Shown piece after piece: positions 47,317 through 58,323 of a stretch of DNA of 64,000 bases; the first letter of the stretch is position 1; each line of letters begins with the position of its first letter. A program made the position numbers and the translations under genes. The stretch is from assembly GCA_021030905.1 (NCBI GenBank), contig JAGFMI010000025.1, positions 186,001-250,000 on the forward strand, read 5' to 3'. Source of the stretch: Pyrenula massariospora (lineage: Eukaryota; Ascomycota; Eurotiomycetes; Pyrenulales; Pyrenulaceae). Under the pieces are notes generated by a model. That model saw nothing but the letters and a program-made list of their open reading frames with translations. It made no database searches and was not told the origin of the DNA.

Positions 47317-48339
47317 ATGGGGCGGTCGAAGAAGAGGCGTCGCTCGCGCTACGACGAGGGCGAGGAGCTGAGGAGGTCCGGTGGGGTGGTGACCTATTCT
47401 TATCCTGAAGAGGAGGGTTCGATGCCGGAGGGGGTTACGCATTATCGGGGGTTGAAGGAGGTTCCGGAGGGGATTAGAAAGTACGCCTCCTCCTCCTCCC
47501 CTTTACCTCTGGGGGAATGTGTGGATGGGCAGACTAGAAAATGAATGAATGGCTCACGAAGGGGGGCTTTTTAGCTACTGGCGCCAACGGTTTAGTATTT
47601 TCTCGCGGTATAATGCTGGGATTTGGATGACGGATGAGCTGTGGTATGGGGTTACTCAGGAGTGCATTGCTCGGTAATTTGTCACACCCTTGGATGGCGG
47701 CAAGAATTTTTTTTTCTAACGACCGATGGGAAGAAAGATTGCAGAGCACGTGTCAAGCGCGACGCCAGTGGAACGAAAGGTTGTCATAGACACGATGGCG
47801 GGAGCCGGAGGGAATGCTATCGCATTTGCTCAGGATGACCGATGGACGCGAGTCTATGCCATGGAGAGGAATGAAAAGAACTTGGCCTGTGCGAGGAGGA
47901 ATGCCGAAATTTACGAGGTTCAACACCAGGTCACCTGGTTCGGGGGTGATTGCTTTGAGGTCTTGGACTTGCACGGGTTGCCGGAGCTCGCGAAGAATTT
48001 CGGTGTCATATTCTGTAGTCCACCGTGGGGAGGTAAGCGGTGTTGACGATTTCCTTAGTCAATGGGAAGGCAGGCTGACATTCACCAGGTCCGCAGTATC
48101 GGTCTGAAGCGATCTTTGACCTCGAGACGATGAAACCGTACTCCGTGAAGGAGTTATATGCCGCTTTCAAGAAATACTCGGATTACGTTATTCTGTACTT
48201 GCCCAGAACGTCTGATTTACGGCAGATTGCTGAGCTCGTTGACGAAGGCGAAAAAGCGCAGATTGTGCACTATTGTGCGGATGGGAGAAGCAAGGCTCTT
48301 TGTGCATATCTTGGCCCCTTCGGCCAGATTGTGGTGTAA
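47317..48339 (+). CDS. TGS1: Trimethylguanosine synthase
   Basis: Four exons: 47317-47480, 47575-47673, 47734-48032 and 48089-48339, with introns of 94, 60 and 56 nt, giving 270 residues. Tgs1 adds two methyl groups to the m7G cap of snRNAs, snoRNAs and telomerase RNA in the nucleus or nucleolus. The N-terminus is basic (MGRSKKRRRSRY). The conserved entry block NYWRQRFSIFSRYNAGIWM..LWYGVT is rebuilt by the first splice. SAM motif I is VVIDTMAGAGGN, and the catalytic motif CSPPWGGPQY is completed by the third splice. The Trp in PPWGG, which stacks on the guanine, is present. The protein is compact compared with animal Tgs1, as usual in fungi. Confidence 0.95.
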
Positions 48340-48911
48340 TACAGACTGCATGTAATTAGCGTTGCTTGGGACATGTTCTGATAGCTTGGTGCAGAGCTTG
48401 TAAGGGGTCTGTTGACGCATCGATTAGGCGCCAATCAGCGGTCGTCAATCGAAATTTCCGTCCAGCGAACCAAACGTCCAAAACATTTGTTTTCAAATCA
48501 AATGTAATGATGCTCTCATCACTATGATAGTAATTTTGCGAGTGATAGAAGGACCTACAAAGAGGATAAATGAAGACGACACGAGCGGGGCAAGCTGGCA
48601 CGTCAGGCCGCGGCCGTCATAGCCATTTCAGACTCAAGACTCGTCTTATTTTTACAAAGACACTTCGAATGGGTGAAATGATGCGAGCTTTCCTATAGAA
48701 GAATAGTAACGGACAGGTATATGGGGAGTTTGAAGTATTCTTCAAGGCTATTCATAGTACAGTAAGTTAAGGGCTTGCCTCATTGCATGTTTACAGCACT
48801 TCTCGGTGTTCAAAATTTTGCCCCTGCTTTTCTTTCCTCACATGGACTGTCTAGTAGACTAGAACTCACATTGCACATCCATTTTAACAAGCTCGATGAA
48901 CACCAGACCGA
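48340..48911. other. Convergent 3' region, TGS1 / BTB gene
   Basis: About 0.57 kb, no gene. The minus-strand frame at 48356-48601 has no support. Confidence 0.55.
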
Positions 48912-49943
48912 TCACATCTGACTCGAATGCGGCAAATCGATCACCTCATGCCCTCCACTCTCAGTTCGCCCATCTCCCAGCCCATCATCATCCAGCCTTC
49001 CTTCTCTTTTTTGACTTAGTTTCTCTTTGCAGACTGCTATGTCTATTTCTGCTATTGTTTCCTTTAAACCAGCATTGATTCTCTCCATCTCCTTAAAGAG
49101 CTGCTTCAAATTCATGTATGATAGTTGAGACACCATGATCTCTGAGGCTGTCAAATCAAAGACTGATCTTGCCATCGGGCTGAGAATCTCCCCAAAAGAC
49201 ATATCCTCGACTTGACGTGGCGCCGTCCCAAACTTGAATTCAGCGGGATTTACGTGTGTTGCAAGAAATTCGACCACTGCGGAAGACAGCATCTTTCCAA
49301 TCTCCGTTGCGGTATGAGTAGGCCCTTGTTGAAGCTGCATCCCAAGATCCGCAGCATGTTCCACATTTTTCCACGTCAAGACACGTTTCAGCATATCCTG
49401 GCCTCTCACCTCAACTTCCTGAATCCCGAGAACATCGCAAGCGACAATATAAGACAAAGCTGTGTCAACTTTAATCTCGTCCAGTTTTCTGCTATTTTGC
49501 CTGCGGTAAAGGTGGTGCAATGGCTGATCGTCAGACTGACTGGCAAGATCGGTGTAGAGGAAGCAGACTGCTGTTTCAAAAGCGGTAAGGGGGACAGACG
49601 GCAGCGGCCACTCGAAATGAAGGATACGAGGATAAGGAGAGGGAATTGGCCAGCTCTGAAGCATGCTGTTGATCTTAGGCGAGCGAGCTACGATGGCGGA
49701 ATGGGCTAAACAGACCTCGTGCGACTCCTGATCGGTTGTGAAGGTATGTAACGTGACATCTGCAAAGTGCTTGGTCCTGAAAAGCTCTCTAAGATAAGTG
49801 CTGAGCCATGGAAGGGACTGATCGCTCCCAGAATGTTCGCTTGAGTGAGTAAGTGGCCCTTCGGTCTCCGGGATCTCGCTAACAGGCGAAGCCATCTTTG
49901 AGTCTTTCGGTTCTGATGAGTTTGGCGGAGAAAAGCCCAGCAT
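48912..49943 (-). CDS. BTB/POZ-domain protein
   Basis: Single exon, 343 residues from the ATG at 49943 (an ATG at 49895 would drop 16). The BTB fold lies at about 45-165: LFRTKHFADVTLHTF, then EVCLAHSAIVARSPKINSML, and LSYIVACDVLGIQEVEV. The first strand-helix pattern (FADVTL, LAHSAIVARSP) is typical. The middle is helical and the C-terminus has a coiled coil (LKQLFKEMERINAGLKETIAEI) and a charged tail. Many fungal BTB proteins are adaptors for cullin-3 ligases or form oligomers, but no kelch, MATH or DNA-binding domain is fused here, so a role cannot be named. Confidence 0.8.
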   Translation of the reverse strand: MLGFSPPNSSEPKDSKMASPVSEIPETEGPLTHSSEHSGSDQSLPWLSTYLRELFRTKHFADVTLHTFTTDQESHEVCLAHSAIVARSPKINSMLQSWPIPSPYPRILHFEWPLPSVPLTAFETAVCFLYTDLASQSDDQPLHHLYRRQNSRKLDEIKVDTALSYIVACDVLGIQEVEVRGQDMLKRVLTWKNVEHAADLGMQLQQGPTHTATEIGKMLSSAVVEFLATHVNPAEFKFGTAPRQVEDMSFGEILSPMARSVFDLTASEIMVSQLSYMNLKQLFKEMERINAGLKETIAEIDIAVCKEKLSQKREGRLDDDGLGDGRTESGGHEVIDLPHSSQM

Positions 49944-51047
49944 TACTTGAGATTTCAATACGAAGAATTTTTTACGGATACCGGAATGGAGCTCCAGGCA
50001 AAATCGTTCTTATTTTGCCGGACACGCTAGAAGTCATCAAGCCATGCAGGATGTTTCGTGTGATGAACTTAGTTGAGTGTAGTAACGTGAATTGGACGAA
50101 AGAGTGATGATACTGTACAAATGCACACAGATCTTTGGATAACCATGCACCAGACTGTCAAACTACCTAGGTAAAGAAAGACAAATGACAGGGAAGAAAT
50201 TGCGGGACTAGTACTGTTTGCCTTGTTGTGTCAGGGTGCTGCGCAGTCGGTGGAAGCCACAAATGGCTGTTGGCAGGTGCTCGCTCTAGTCTCATCCAGC
50301 CGGTAAAGAACAAAGCGGAGGTGAGAAGTGAGGTGAAAGTGAATAAAGTCATGTCCAGTGATGGCGCGTGTAACATCGCTGTTACTGCTGGTACTCGGTA
50401 GTGTACCCTTACAAGGCAAGATTACTTTCAAGTAAAGTAGTACCCGTTCTTTTGACAGTTGAAGACACGCGGGGATCTACTTAGCGGACGAGGGAGCCAC
50501 ATCTTCTCAACCCTATGTGAGGGGCATGTCTTTTATGACAGTAAAAGGCAAGAGATTGACTGAGGGGACTCAGAATATCCGACATCCTACTCCGCGCTTG
50601 AATGCCCTCTTTGCGTTGCCTCTGCCACTATCCTAGGACCGAGGACTTGTTAGATACTTACAGGCTATTTCCGAGTATTTCAGTGCTGTTACAGCATGAT
50701 GCACACTTGCCGCCGACGCGCTTGGAAGGGCTTAAAAGGGCCTCTCTGGTAAATTATCTACGGCCGCTATCTGATGGGGGAGACGGTCCTGGCGGTCGGG
50801 GCGCTTAGGGGCAGATGGTTAACGCGGGAGATCGACAGGCACCAAACCCTTCCCCTCCAAGGCCCGTGGCCGAAACGCCCAAACGTCATCCACCATGCCG
50901 GAGCATCTGGGCTGACATCAGAGCCAATGCCTCCAACAACGTCTGTTGAAGGCCTCATACCCCTCTCCACATTGCAATCTCTTTTGTATAAGATATCTTT
51001 CTGACCAATACTTGAAGCTACCTTCTCATTTCGTCAAGACAGCTATT
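49944..51047. promoter_or_regulatory. Divergent region, BTB gene / kelch gene
   Basis: About 1.1 kb between divergent genes, with no supported ORF. No RNA gene or repeat was found. Confidence 0.5.
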
Positions 51048-52589
51048 ATGGCAACCGAAGCAGCAACTCTCGCCGGCATAGCTCTCACAAAACCTACCGC
51101 TCCAGTCACCGCCAAGTGTTACCCTCTACCTTCTCTCCCTATCCTCGCCCGAACATCACACTCTCTCAACGTCATCAAGGGAAAAGTCTATATCTATGGC
51201 GGTGACCGCGGTGATGGTTCTAAAGATAAAGGCAGTGAAGTCCATGTCGTGACTCTGCCAACATCCCTCGACATTACAAATATAGACGCGAATGTGGACT
51301 ATCAATGCATTACACCGATAAGCCCCGTCAATCCGCTACCCCAGACCCCAGCGACATTGATCGGAACTGCAGACCCTACTACAGAAACGCCAGGAGTAGG
51401 GAGTCAATCATCACCATTACATGGTCCTCCAGCCCCACGTTCCGCCCATGCCTCAACCACAATATCAAGCAGCATCTTCATCTTCGGTGGCCGCCCACCC
51501 TCTACGAGCGACACTACCGATCCTCCCCTTGAAGAATCTGGGACTATCTACCATTTTTCCGCAATTACCACCCTCTGGACAACTATAACTCCACACCCCA
51601 CAAAATGCTCCTCCGGCTTCCCTTCCTCGAGAACTCACGCGACCATGACCTCCACTCTTCACCCCTTGCCTAGCCGCACGGGAGAAGACCAAACTCTCTC
51701 CCCCATAACGAGCACCGAAGAATCCCACGATGAGACCGCTGGCGGCGGCACGCTCTTCCTGCATGGTGGTCTCGACAAAGACGGCCACCCACTTCGAGAT
51801 GTTTGGGCGTTCGACGTCGCCTCTCGGATCTGGTCTCGCTGGCCCGATGTCCCTGAACCGCCATACTCAGGTCAACCAGAGTCCTCCACCAAAGAAGAAT
51901 CCACATCTTCATCCTCTGCTCCCCCACCCCATCCCCAGCCTCATCTAGTAGAATACAACTCGCGCCTCCTCCGCACAGGCGATCCCTACGGCCGCATATA
52001 CACGCTCGAACTCGTCCGGGACGTCTTCTCGGACATGAGCGGCCAGGGCGAGCTCGGCGTCACCCCCAAAACCGGCATGTGGGAGACCGTCTCGTTCAAC
52101 CCCGTCCAAGAAGGCCATGAGGACGCGCTGAAGAGGGTGGAAGAGAAGATGGGCCCGACGCAACACACGACAGACGAAAAGCAATATCCGCCGGAGAGAA
52201 CGGGAGGTTCCTTGGTGCCCATCAGCACAGGACAGGGCCGGGAGTATCTAGCCCTCATCCTCGGCCGACCTCTCCCCTCCCCCTCAAACCCAGAAATAGA
52301 AGAAGAACCCGGCATTTACACCTTCCAGCTCCCCTCCGAGAAGACAACAGCCGCCTCCCTAAAAGACAGCATTAGATCGTTCCTGGGCTTCGAGACGGGA
52401 CAGGGAAAATGGTCCAAATGCCACCTGGTCCCGGCTTTCGAAGGGAGGGAAGTCCCCCGGGTATTGAGCGGGTTTGGATGCGACAGCGGCGGGGACTGGG
52501 GGAGTGGGGGTGGCGAGGTTGTGATCTGGGGTGGGAAGGATGGTGAGGGTGTAGTTTCGGGAGGGGGTTGGGTCGTGGAATTTTTGTAG
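51048..52589 (+). CDS. Kelch-repeat protein
   Basis: Single exon, 513 residues. At least four kelch blades are visible: HSLNVIKGKVYIYGGD (about 35-50), RSAHASTTISSSIFIFGGR (about 128-146), GGGTLFLHGGLDKDGHPLRDVWAFD (from about 227), and near the end GEVVIWGGKDGEG. The fold is a beta-propeller that usually binds other proteins; fungal members act in polarity or redox sensing. No second domain is fused, so the partner is unknown. Long Ser/Pro/Thr-rich loops separate the blades. The ATG at 51048 is preferred; the frame runs upstream but without a good start. Confidence 0.85.
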   Translation: MATEAATLAGIALTKPTAPVTAKCYPLPSLPILARTSHSLNVIKGKVYIYGGDRGDGSKDKGSEVHVVTLPTSLDITNIDANVDYQCITPISPVNPLPQTPATLIGTADPTTETPGVGSQSSPLHGPPAPRSAHASTTISSSIFIFGGRPPSTSDTTDPPLEESGTIYHFSAITTLWTTITPHPTKCSSGFPSSRTHATMTSTLHPLPSRTGEDQTLSPITSTEESHDETAGGGTLFLHGGLDKDGHPLRDVWAFDVASRIWSRWPDVPEPPYSGQPESSTKEESTSSSSAPPPHPQPHLVEYNSRLLRTGDPYGRIYTLELVRDVFSDMSGQGELGVTPKTGMWETVSFNPVQEGHEDALKRVEEKMGPTQHTTDEKQYPPERTGGSLVPISTGQGREYLALILGRPLPSPSNPEIEEEPGIYTFQLPSEKTTAASLKDSIRSFLGFETGQGKWSKCHLVPAFEGREVPRVLSGFGCDSGGDWGSGGGEVVIWGGKDGEGVVSGGGWVVEFL

Positions 52590-53031
52590 GGTTTACAATG
52601 AATCTAAGGAATGGACAGGGTGGTGAAGGGAGAGTTTTACGTGTCTTGAAATTCTTTAAACCCCTTTTGGCGGGGAGCGATATGCATGCATTTTCCGCGC
52701 GAGAATTTCAGATAGCTAGGTAAAGCGCATATCGTACGAAAGAGAGGACCACTTTGTGCATTCCTCACACTTTCTGAGAATGAGATATCACTAAAAGAGC
52801 TGCCGATCCCTCTCCGCGAGACTGATTTGCCCATGTATTCCCGACCCAGTACAAACCATAGCTAAACGCCACGCTCCCCGTTCCCATGCTATCCAAGCAC
52901 GCCTCTAATCTTTCACCCTGAATTCAATTTTCGTCCCTTCACACATCATTCCTTGCGTCGTTTTCATATCTCATGATCCGCTCCCGTCCAGCAGCGCCAA
53001 TGTCACTCCATAGGCCGAACGAGCTGCTGCT
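52590..53031. other. Convergent 3' region
   Basis: About 0.44 kb between the stop codons of the kelch gene and the minus-strand membrane-protein gene. Nothing else seen. Confidence 0.55.
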
Positions 53032-55866
53032 CTACAGCTCAGAAGTCGGTTTCCACCCCAGCACTGAATCGATGTGATCGCGCCACCCGGTTGGCGTCCA
53101 ACTCGGGGGTCTGGGGAAGGGCAAGCTTTGTTGCTGCTGTGCACTCGGCATGGAAGTGTGCTGCTCTGATGGGGCATCGGCTGTTTGAGATACTTGGTCA
53201 GGTTCGGTGCCGGCCGTCGCTTCATCGGCATGTCTCTCGGAGGTGGTGGCATTGTTGGCGACGACTTCTGAGCTGGATTCCGTACTGGAAGATATAGCTT
53301 CAGAAACCGATGTATCGACAGGGGATAAATCGGGTCCACTGGCATCGTCCTTGTCATCTGTAAGATCGCTCCCCTTCCAATGCTTGGCCGTCTCTTCTGC
53401 AGCCACCTCATTCTCACGGTCTTCCACCTCTGCCTCCCTCCTTGCCCTCGACCTCTCCAACTTCCACCATCTCGAAACATGCCTCCATCCCGTCGGATCC
53501 CAACACCCCTGCGCATCACAACCTAGCTTCATCCCCTCCCCAAGACGCACAACGAGATCCCAACCCGGCATCCCATTCCCGTCGTAAACCTCCGCCATTC
53601 TCCTCAGCCCACCATCAGCGTATTTCTTTCCAGCATCTCCCAGCATACCCGACCAAGCCAACCATGCCAGTACAACCCAGGCAGCCAACACCCTGGCAAT
53701 TTTGCCCCAAGATCCGGTCGTCCGGCCGTCCTCTTTCCTCTCGTCCGGACCAGAGTCATGATCGGACTGGTCCTCCTCCGTAGCGTCCCCCAACACCTCC
53801 CCCTGGTCCTCACTCTCACTCTCCTCAACCGGATTCGAAAGCAGTCCTAGCGCGATCAACAGTGGGAAATCAATGATCGGCTCCCTCCTCCTCGTGGTGA
53901 TTCTCGGCATCGTCTTCAGCCCCTGCTGCTTTGCACTAACCTCTTCAGACCACCTGATCCAGAACGTCTCGTCGACGCTCTCCACCGGAGTCGTTAGCGT
54001 GATCGCTTGATCTGCCTCGCACTTCTCATCTGTCGCTGCAAGCTCTACGACCCGCTCTCGAGCCTCGTTGCCAAGAGCGTAGGTCACGTTTTCCGCCGAC
54101 GGCCCGCCGCAGAGGTAGATGGTGAATTCTGCCTGTTCCGCCCACCAGATGAAGGGTCCGGGGTGGATTCTGCACGCTAGAGTGTATTTGATGGGCGGAA
54201 GCTGTCGTTCTTGGCGGCTCAGTGACATGGATGGTGTTTTCTGAAGATCATAGTCGACTGCAAATTCATCGCACTGAAAGACACGCTGTTGGGTCTTACA
54301 AATGAACCTTAGAGCAAATTTCTCGTCAAGAGGAAATGCATAAACCCTTCCACTTTCCAATGGCTGAGTGACAGACGTGGCGCTGACAAGCTGGACCTTG
54401 TCCGCAACCCGGATACCGTTGAACATGGAATGTGCCTCTGGATCGGATATTTTGATGGTGTATGTACCCTCAACGTCGCCAGCTTGCTGAGGTAGCCCTG
54501 GAATGCTGAGAACATGGCCACCGTCGGGGTGTTTCACGAGGGCTATTTTGGCTTCAATTACAACAATAAGTGTAGACTCTTCTGTATATGAGCCAAATTC
54601 GAGCCATTTACAGCCTCCTATCGTCACGATGGCTGGCGAGCCGTCCCCGAGTAAAGCTTCTGTTTCGTATACGCCGCCCCGTAGATGAGCCCTGGATTGA
54701 GCTTGCTGGCGAATTACCGATCGAGGATTTCCTGATGACAATCCCCTCAGCCGGTGTCGAGGCGAGGCTAGTAGATCTCTCGTATCCAACAAGCTCAAAT
54801 CTTCCAGAGCCTGCAGATTCGCCTTTGTCTCTTCGTTTCGCTCGTTCAATATCCCAGAATCATCACCCAGGTCCTCCTCCTCATCCGGGGACCATGCCCC
54901 TTTAGTATTGTCAATCCAATGCGCAACATCAGGTAGAAAGTTTCTCTTGACTGTCAGATTGCGGCGGCCAGGTGAATCAATGGAAGACGATCGTTGTCTG
55001 CGAGCGCCAGCTCTACCAAAAGTCTGGGCGACTCCGCGTGGCTTTGGCCCCAGAGATCTTGACACCCGTCTAGGAAGTGTGGAAGCGACATTCTTGTTCA
55101 GTGGAAATATCGTGTCCCCAGCTCCGGGCACGTGCCAATCAGGCTTGGGTGAAGAATCAGCCGCCTTGACTCTCCGAGGTATTCTTGTCCCGTGTTTCTT
55201 CACTTTGAACAGTCGTTGCTCCAGGTGAGGTTGCTTGGATCGTTTGGTCATTTCGATCCCATGGAGGAAACTAGGTGTAGGTGTCGCGGTTGGCTCATAT
55301 TCTGATTCATCACCATACGAGAGCAAGGAAGGCGAGATCTCTGCAGTGGTACTTGTCGGTGGTCCTCGCGGGATTGGGACTATCTTCGTACCGGAGGGCG
55401 TTTCGCTAGGCTCCCGTATCCTGGACGCCCTTGCTGGGTAGCCTCCACAATCAGATATTGGCTTGACATCTCCATTGACTTTCTTCAGGACCGCAGTTTG
55501 TGAGAGCTTGGCTCGTTCTGGCGAGGCAGAAGTTGGAGGGGTATAGAGCGCCCTAGGACGCTTGTGAGAGGAACTGTATTCATCGTCATCGTCACCATCG
55601 TAGTCTCCACTATTCGCAGGCGGATAATCAATGGGCGTGACATCTCGGCCTCGTGGTTGAGGGTTTTCAATGTGTTTGATTGTAACATCTCTCACGGACT
55701 GGACTCTAGGAGACGAAGTGTCGATGAGAGACAGGCGCGACTCTGATAGACAAAGGACCTCAGCTGTGATTGTGAGAGACGCCGGGTGGTTGGGCTTTCC
55801 GCTCCACAGTATGTCGATGTTTAGCTTCTCTAATGCCGGCTGGGGCCAGGACTTCCGCTCCGCCAT
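53032..55866 (-). CDS. Unknown fungal protein with one membrane segment
   Basis: Single exon, 944 residues, start ATG at 55866. I do not recognise the family. N-terminal part (about 1-70, LNIDILWSGKPNHPASLTI) looks strand-rich. About 75-390 is Ser/Arg/Pro-rich and disordered, with basic clusters (TKRSKQPHLEQRLFKVKKHG, RIPRRVK) that could be nuclear signals. About 395-640 is strand-rich and globular (WLEFGSYTEESTLIVVIEAKI, FIWWAEQAEFTIYLCGG). A single hydrophobic segment lies at about 723-742 (IARVLAAWVVLAWLAWSGML). Two Trp motifs follow: WDPTGWR at about 789 and WTPTGWR at about 923, the latter in an amphipathic C-terminal end. The stretch between them is acidic and Ser-rich. Possibly an organelle or nuclear-envelope membrane protein; this is a guess. 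Confidence 0.8.
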   Translation of the reverse strand: MAERKSWPQPALEKLNIDILWSGKPNHPASLTITAEVLCLSESRLSLIDTSSPRVQSVRDVTIKHIENPQPRGRDVTPIDYPPANSGDYDGDDDDEYSSSHKRPRALYTPPTSASPERAKLSQTAVLKKVNGDVKPISDCGGYPARASRIREPSETPSGTKIVPIPRGPPTSTTAEISPSLLSYGDESEYEPTATPTPSFLHGIEMTKRSKQPHLEQRLFKVKKHGTRIPRRVKAADSSPKPDWHVPGAGDTIFPLNKNVASTLPRRVSRSLGPKPRGVAQTFGRAGARRQRSSSIDSPGRRNLTVKRNFLPDVAHWIDNTKGAWSPDEEEDLGDDSGILNERNEETKANLQALEDLSLLDTRDLLASPRHRLRGLSSGNPRSVIRQQAQSRAHLRGGVYETEALLGDGSPAIVTIGGCKWLEFGSYTEESTLIVVIEAKIALVKHPDGGHVLSIPGLPQQAGDVEGTYTIKISDPEAHSMFNGIRVADKVQLVSATSVTQPLESGRVYAFPLDEKFALRFICKTQQRVFQCDEFAVDYDLQKTPSMSLSRQERQLPPIKYTLACRIHPGPFIWWAEQAEFTIYLCGGPSAENVTYALGNEARERVVELAATDEKCEADQAITLTTPVESVDETFWIRWSEEVSAKQQGLKTMPRITTRRREPIIDFPLLIALGLLSNPVEESESEDQGEVLGDATEEDQSDHDSGPDERKEDGRTTGSWGKIARVLAAWVVLAWLAWSGMLGDAGKKYADGGLRRMAEVYDGNGMPGWDLVVRLGEGMKLGCDAQGCWDPTGWRHVSRWWKLERSRARREAEVEDRENEVAAEETAKHWKGSDLTDDKDDASGPDLSPVDTSVSEAISSSTESSSEVVANNATTSERHADEATAGTEPDQVSQTADAPSEQHTSMPSAQQQQSLPFPRPPSWTPTGWRDHIDSVLGWKPTSEL

Positions 55867-56714
55867 CTCCCGAGCGTAGTCAAGTATGAGTCAAGCTGAG
55901 TTGCTTAGGGGAAAAATTTTCGAAGAGGGGGCAAGTCTTGGAATTGTTGTGTGTTGGTGCCAGGCTTGGTGATCGGAAGGAGCGTGGTGAGTGAACCTTG
56001 GGAAGGTTGTACCAGTGGCCCAGGCTTGAGGACCTTCGCGACGAAAAATTTTCAAGCAAATAGATATTTCTGTTGGATAAAGAAACTTACGTTGCAATCC
56101 CGCAACAATTATCTTCGGTAGGCATCTCTCACAACTCCGACCCCAAGTTCGATCACAGCCACAAGTATATAAGCACGCTCCCTTCACCGCAGCTTTGCCT
56201 TACTCAAGCTGTCCTCAAGTCGCCATTGCGTCGGAGGAATCTGCCTTGATAGCAATGAAAGGGATGCGTTGTTAAAGTGATAAGGACTGGGAGACTGAAT
56301 AAAAGCGATCATGGTGGTAAGATGGCGCAGAAGTTCTACATGGGGTCGGTTTTTAATGGGAAGGTATGTGATTGCATGTTAATGATTGTGATTGGCCTTG
56401 TCACACGCAAACATCTTTTGGGAGAGGCTTCTGATTCAGAAACACTTACAACGAGACTACAGTTTTTTCAAACATATAGCGAAGACAAAATCCAACTGCT
56501 TCCGCCGTCAAAAGAATCTCGAGGCCATATCTTTTTTGAAAATCAAATGTCGCCTGTGTCACACGCTGTCTCTGATGATTCCTACAAACTTGGATTAACG
56601 GACTCTTGGGTATCTTGAGCTGCAGAATACCAGCGTAGACTCCGCAACGCCTGAAAGTCATCTGAGATAGCAAAGCTGGGGCGGCAAGCTCGACATTGCA
56701 CAGCCTAGCGATCC
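55867..56714. other. Intergenic, no gene supported
   Basis: About 0.85 kb. The left part is the promoter of the membrane-protein gene; the right part is the 3' flank of the velvet gene. Frames at 56277-56618 have no support. Confidence 0.5.
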
Positions 56715-58323
56715 TTAATCACTTAGTATCGGCGGGTTATACGATCCAGCCTGGCCGTACATCGCATTTGAGGAATCCTGTCCAAAGCCGGAGTTGGAAC
56801 TGTCTGACTCTTGCCCATAACCAAGGTGTGATGGTGTTTCCCGCTGTGATGGAAGGATAGGGAGCTGGCGCACTTGAGATTGGTGAGCGGAATTTTGCGA
56901 GCTTTGACTAAAATGATGATGCTCTGAGCTCGATGAGCGGAAGGGTGAAGTAAGCGAGTTGCTAGACGGCGCTATGTCTGAATAGCTTTGATCGGACCAC
57001 GCGGTACTTGTGGGAGCAGGTGTCATGGATGTGCTGCTAGTGTTCTGAAAACTACTGCGCGTATATAGCTGAGGATCCGACGCTTGATATCCTGATGGTC
57101 TTGACATGAGAGAGCCCGAGGCATTCACGTTGTGCCTGATCAAGGGCTGTTGTCCAAACAGATAGGCACTATGCTCAATGCCTGTGTTGGCGTATTGCCT
57201 TCCTGAAGAATCCAAAGTCGGGGCCATGGAGGTCTCGGAGGTGGGATAATTCTGGATCGCGTGCGGGTTAGGCTCGTGATAACGTGACTGGACTGGCAAA
57301 TGGAAGTAGGTTGACGGTGCTTGGCTTGTCCGTCGCATATTCTGCGGGCTGAAATGATTTGGATAGAGCGCATTGATTGGTGAGTACTGCAATGCACTTT
57401 GCGCAAGGGTACGACCGAATGAAGGAATTTGACCTGGAGACGCATCTGTTCGTTGACGTTTACTGATGCAAAATTAACACGAGCTCTAGGCATCCGGCGA
57501 ATCATCTTACGATTGATTCTTTCGAATCCGAATTTTAACACCTTGGTCTGCAAACGATCTTGAAAGATCTGTCGATTCTCTATTGTTCTCATACTCTTTT
57601 GCTGAGACCACTATCGAAAGTCAGCAACGATCTCAAGCATGAAGTTGTAGGCGGACCGTGAAATTGCTTAGTCATCGCTTTGCTTAAAGGCACAGTGACA
57701 AATCTGGTTGTGCCGAATTCGGTATGATCCCTGCGATGGAGAATACTCAGTATTGGTAAAACGTTTGCTAGAAATTTAGGGAAGTTACTGTCGAAGCTCG
57801 TAGAGCGTGAACTCTAATCGGTACCGTCCCTCTATCTTGACTGATAGATCATAGAAGATGAAGTAGGATCCTTCTGATCTTTGTTCAGCGTTGACAACAA
57901 GAAGCAGATTAACGCCCACGTACCCTGATTTTTGTTGTCCTTCAATCGATGGAGGGAAGAGACAACAGTTCCTCCCAACACAGATGAAGGGTTTTGATGT
58001 ACCGCGCGATCATTATCGGCGTGTATGAGAGTGGCATACACCATGTAGTGTGGGTTTGAATGGAAGATTCTGGAAATGTTGGAATATCCTGTCAGAGGAC
58101 ATGAAGTTGGGTCATCATACCTTTCTCCAACCTTGTCTTTAGAGTGATATCGTAGTTCTACAACAGGCGGTGGATCAATAGCCTTTCGTTCTAGAATACT
58201 ACCGTCAGGAGCCCTGCGATCGTGAAAAATATAAAGGTTTTTACCTTTCTCCTTCGGCCCTGCTACCCTGGCCTGCTTAGGTTCTTGCACGACCGCAAGC
58301 GTGTATTCATAGCTGCTGCCCAT
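56715..58323 (-). CDS. Velvet-domain regulator, VosA-like
   Basis: Six exons: 58245-58323, 57924-58190, 57789-57873, 57657-57730, 57511-57610 and 56715-57462, with introns of 54, 50, 58, 46 and 48 nt, giving 450 residues. Velvet factors are nuclear regulators of development, spore viability and secondary metabolism, with a DNA-binding domain that dimerises. The domain (about 4-200) reads VVQEPKQARVAGPKEKERKAIDPPPVVEL, then GGTVVSSLHRLKD, GSYFIFYDLSVKIEGRYRLEFTLYEL, and RSFADQGVKIRIRK at its end. A basic block SKRQRTDA (about 202-209) is a likely nuclear signal. The C-terminal 240 residues are Ser/Gln/Tyr-rich. The first intron is stop-free and in frame, but removing it restores KEKERKAIDPPP. 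The usual RMCG is RVAG here. VosA fits best; VelC is possible. Confidence 0.88.

Noticed and set aside
58050-58110. Possible extra intron in the velvet gene (GTATGATG..CTGACAG)
   Set aside because: Only 32 nt long and not a multiple of three; removing it breaks the velvet frame.
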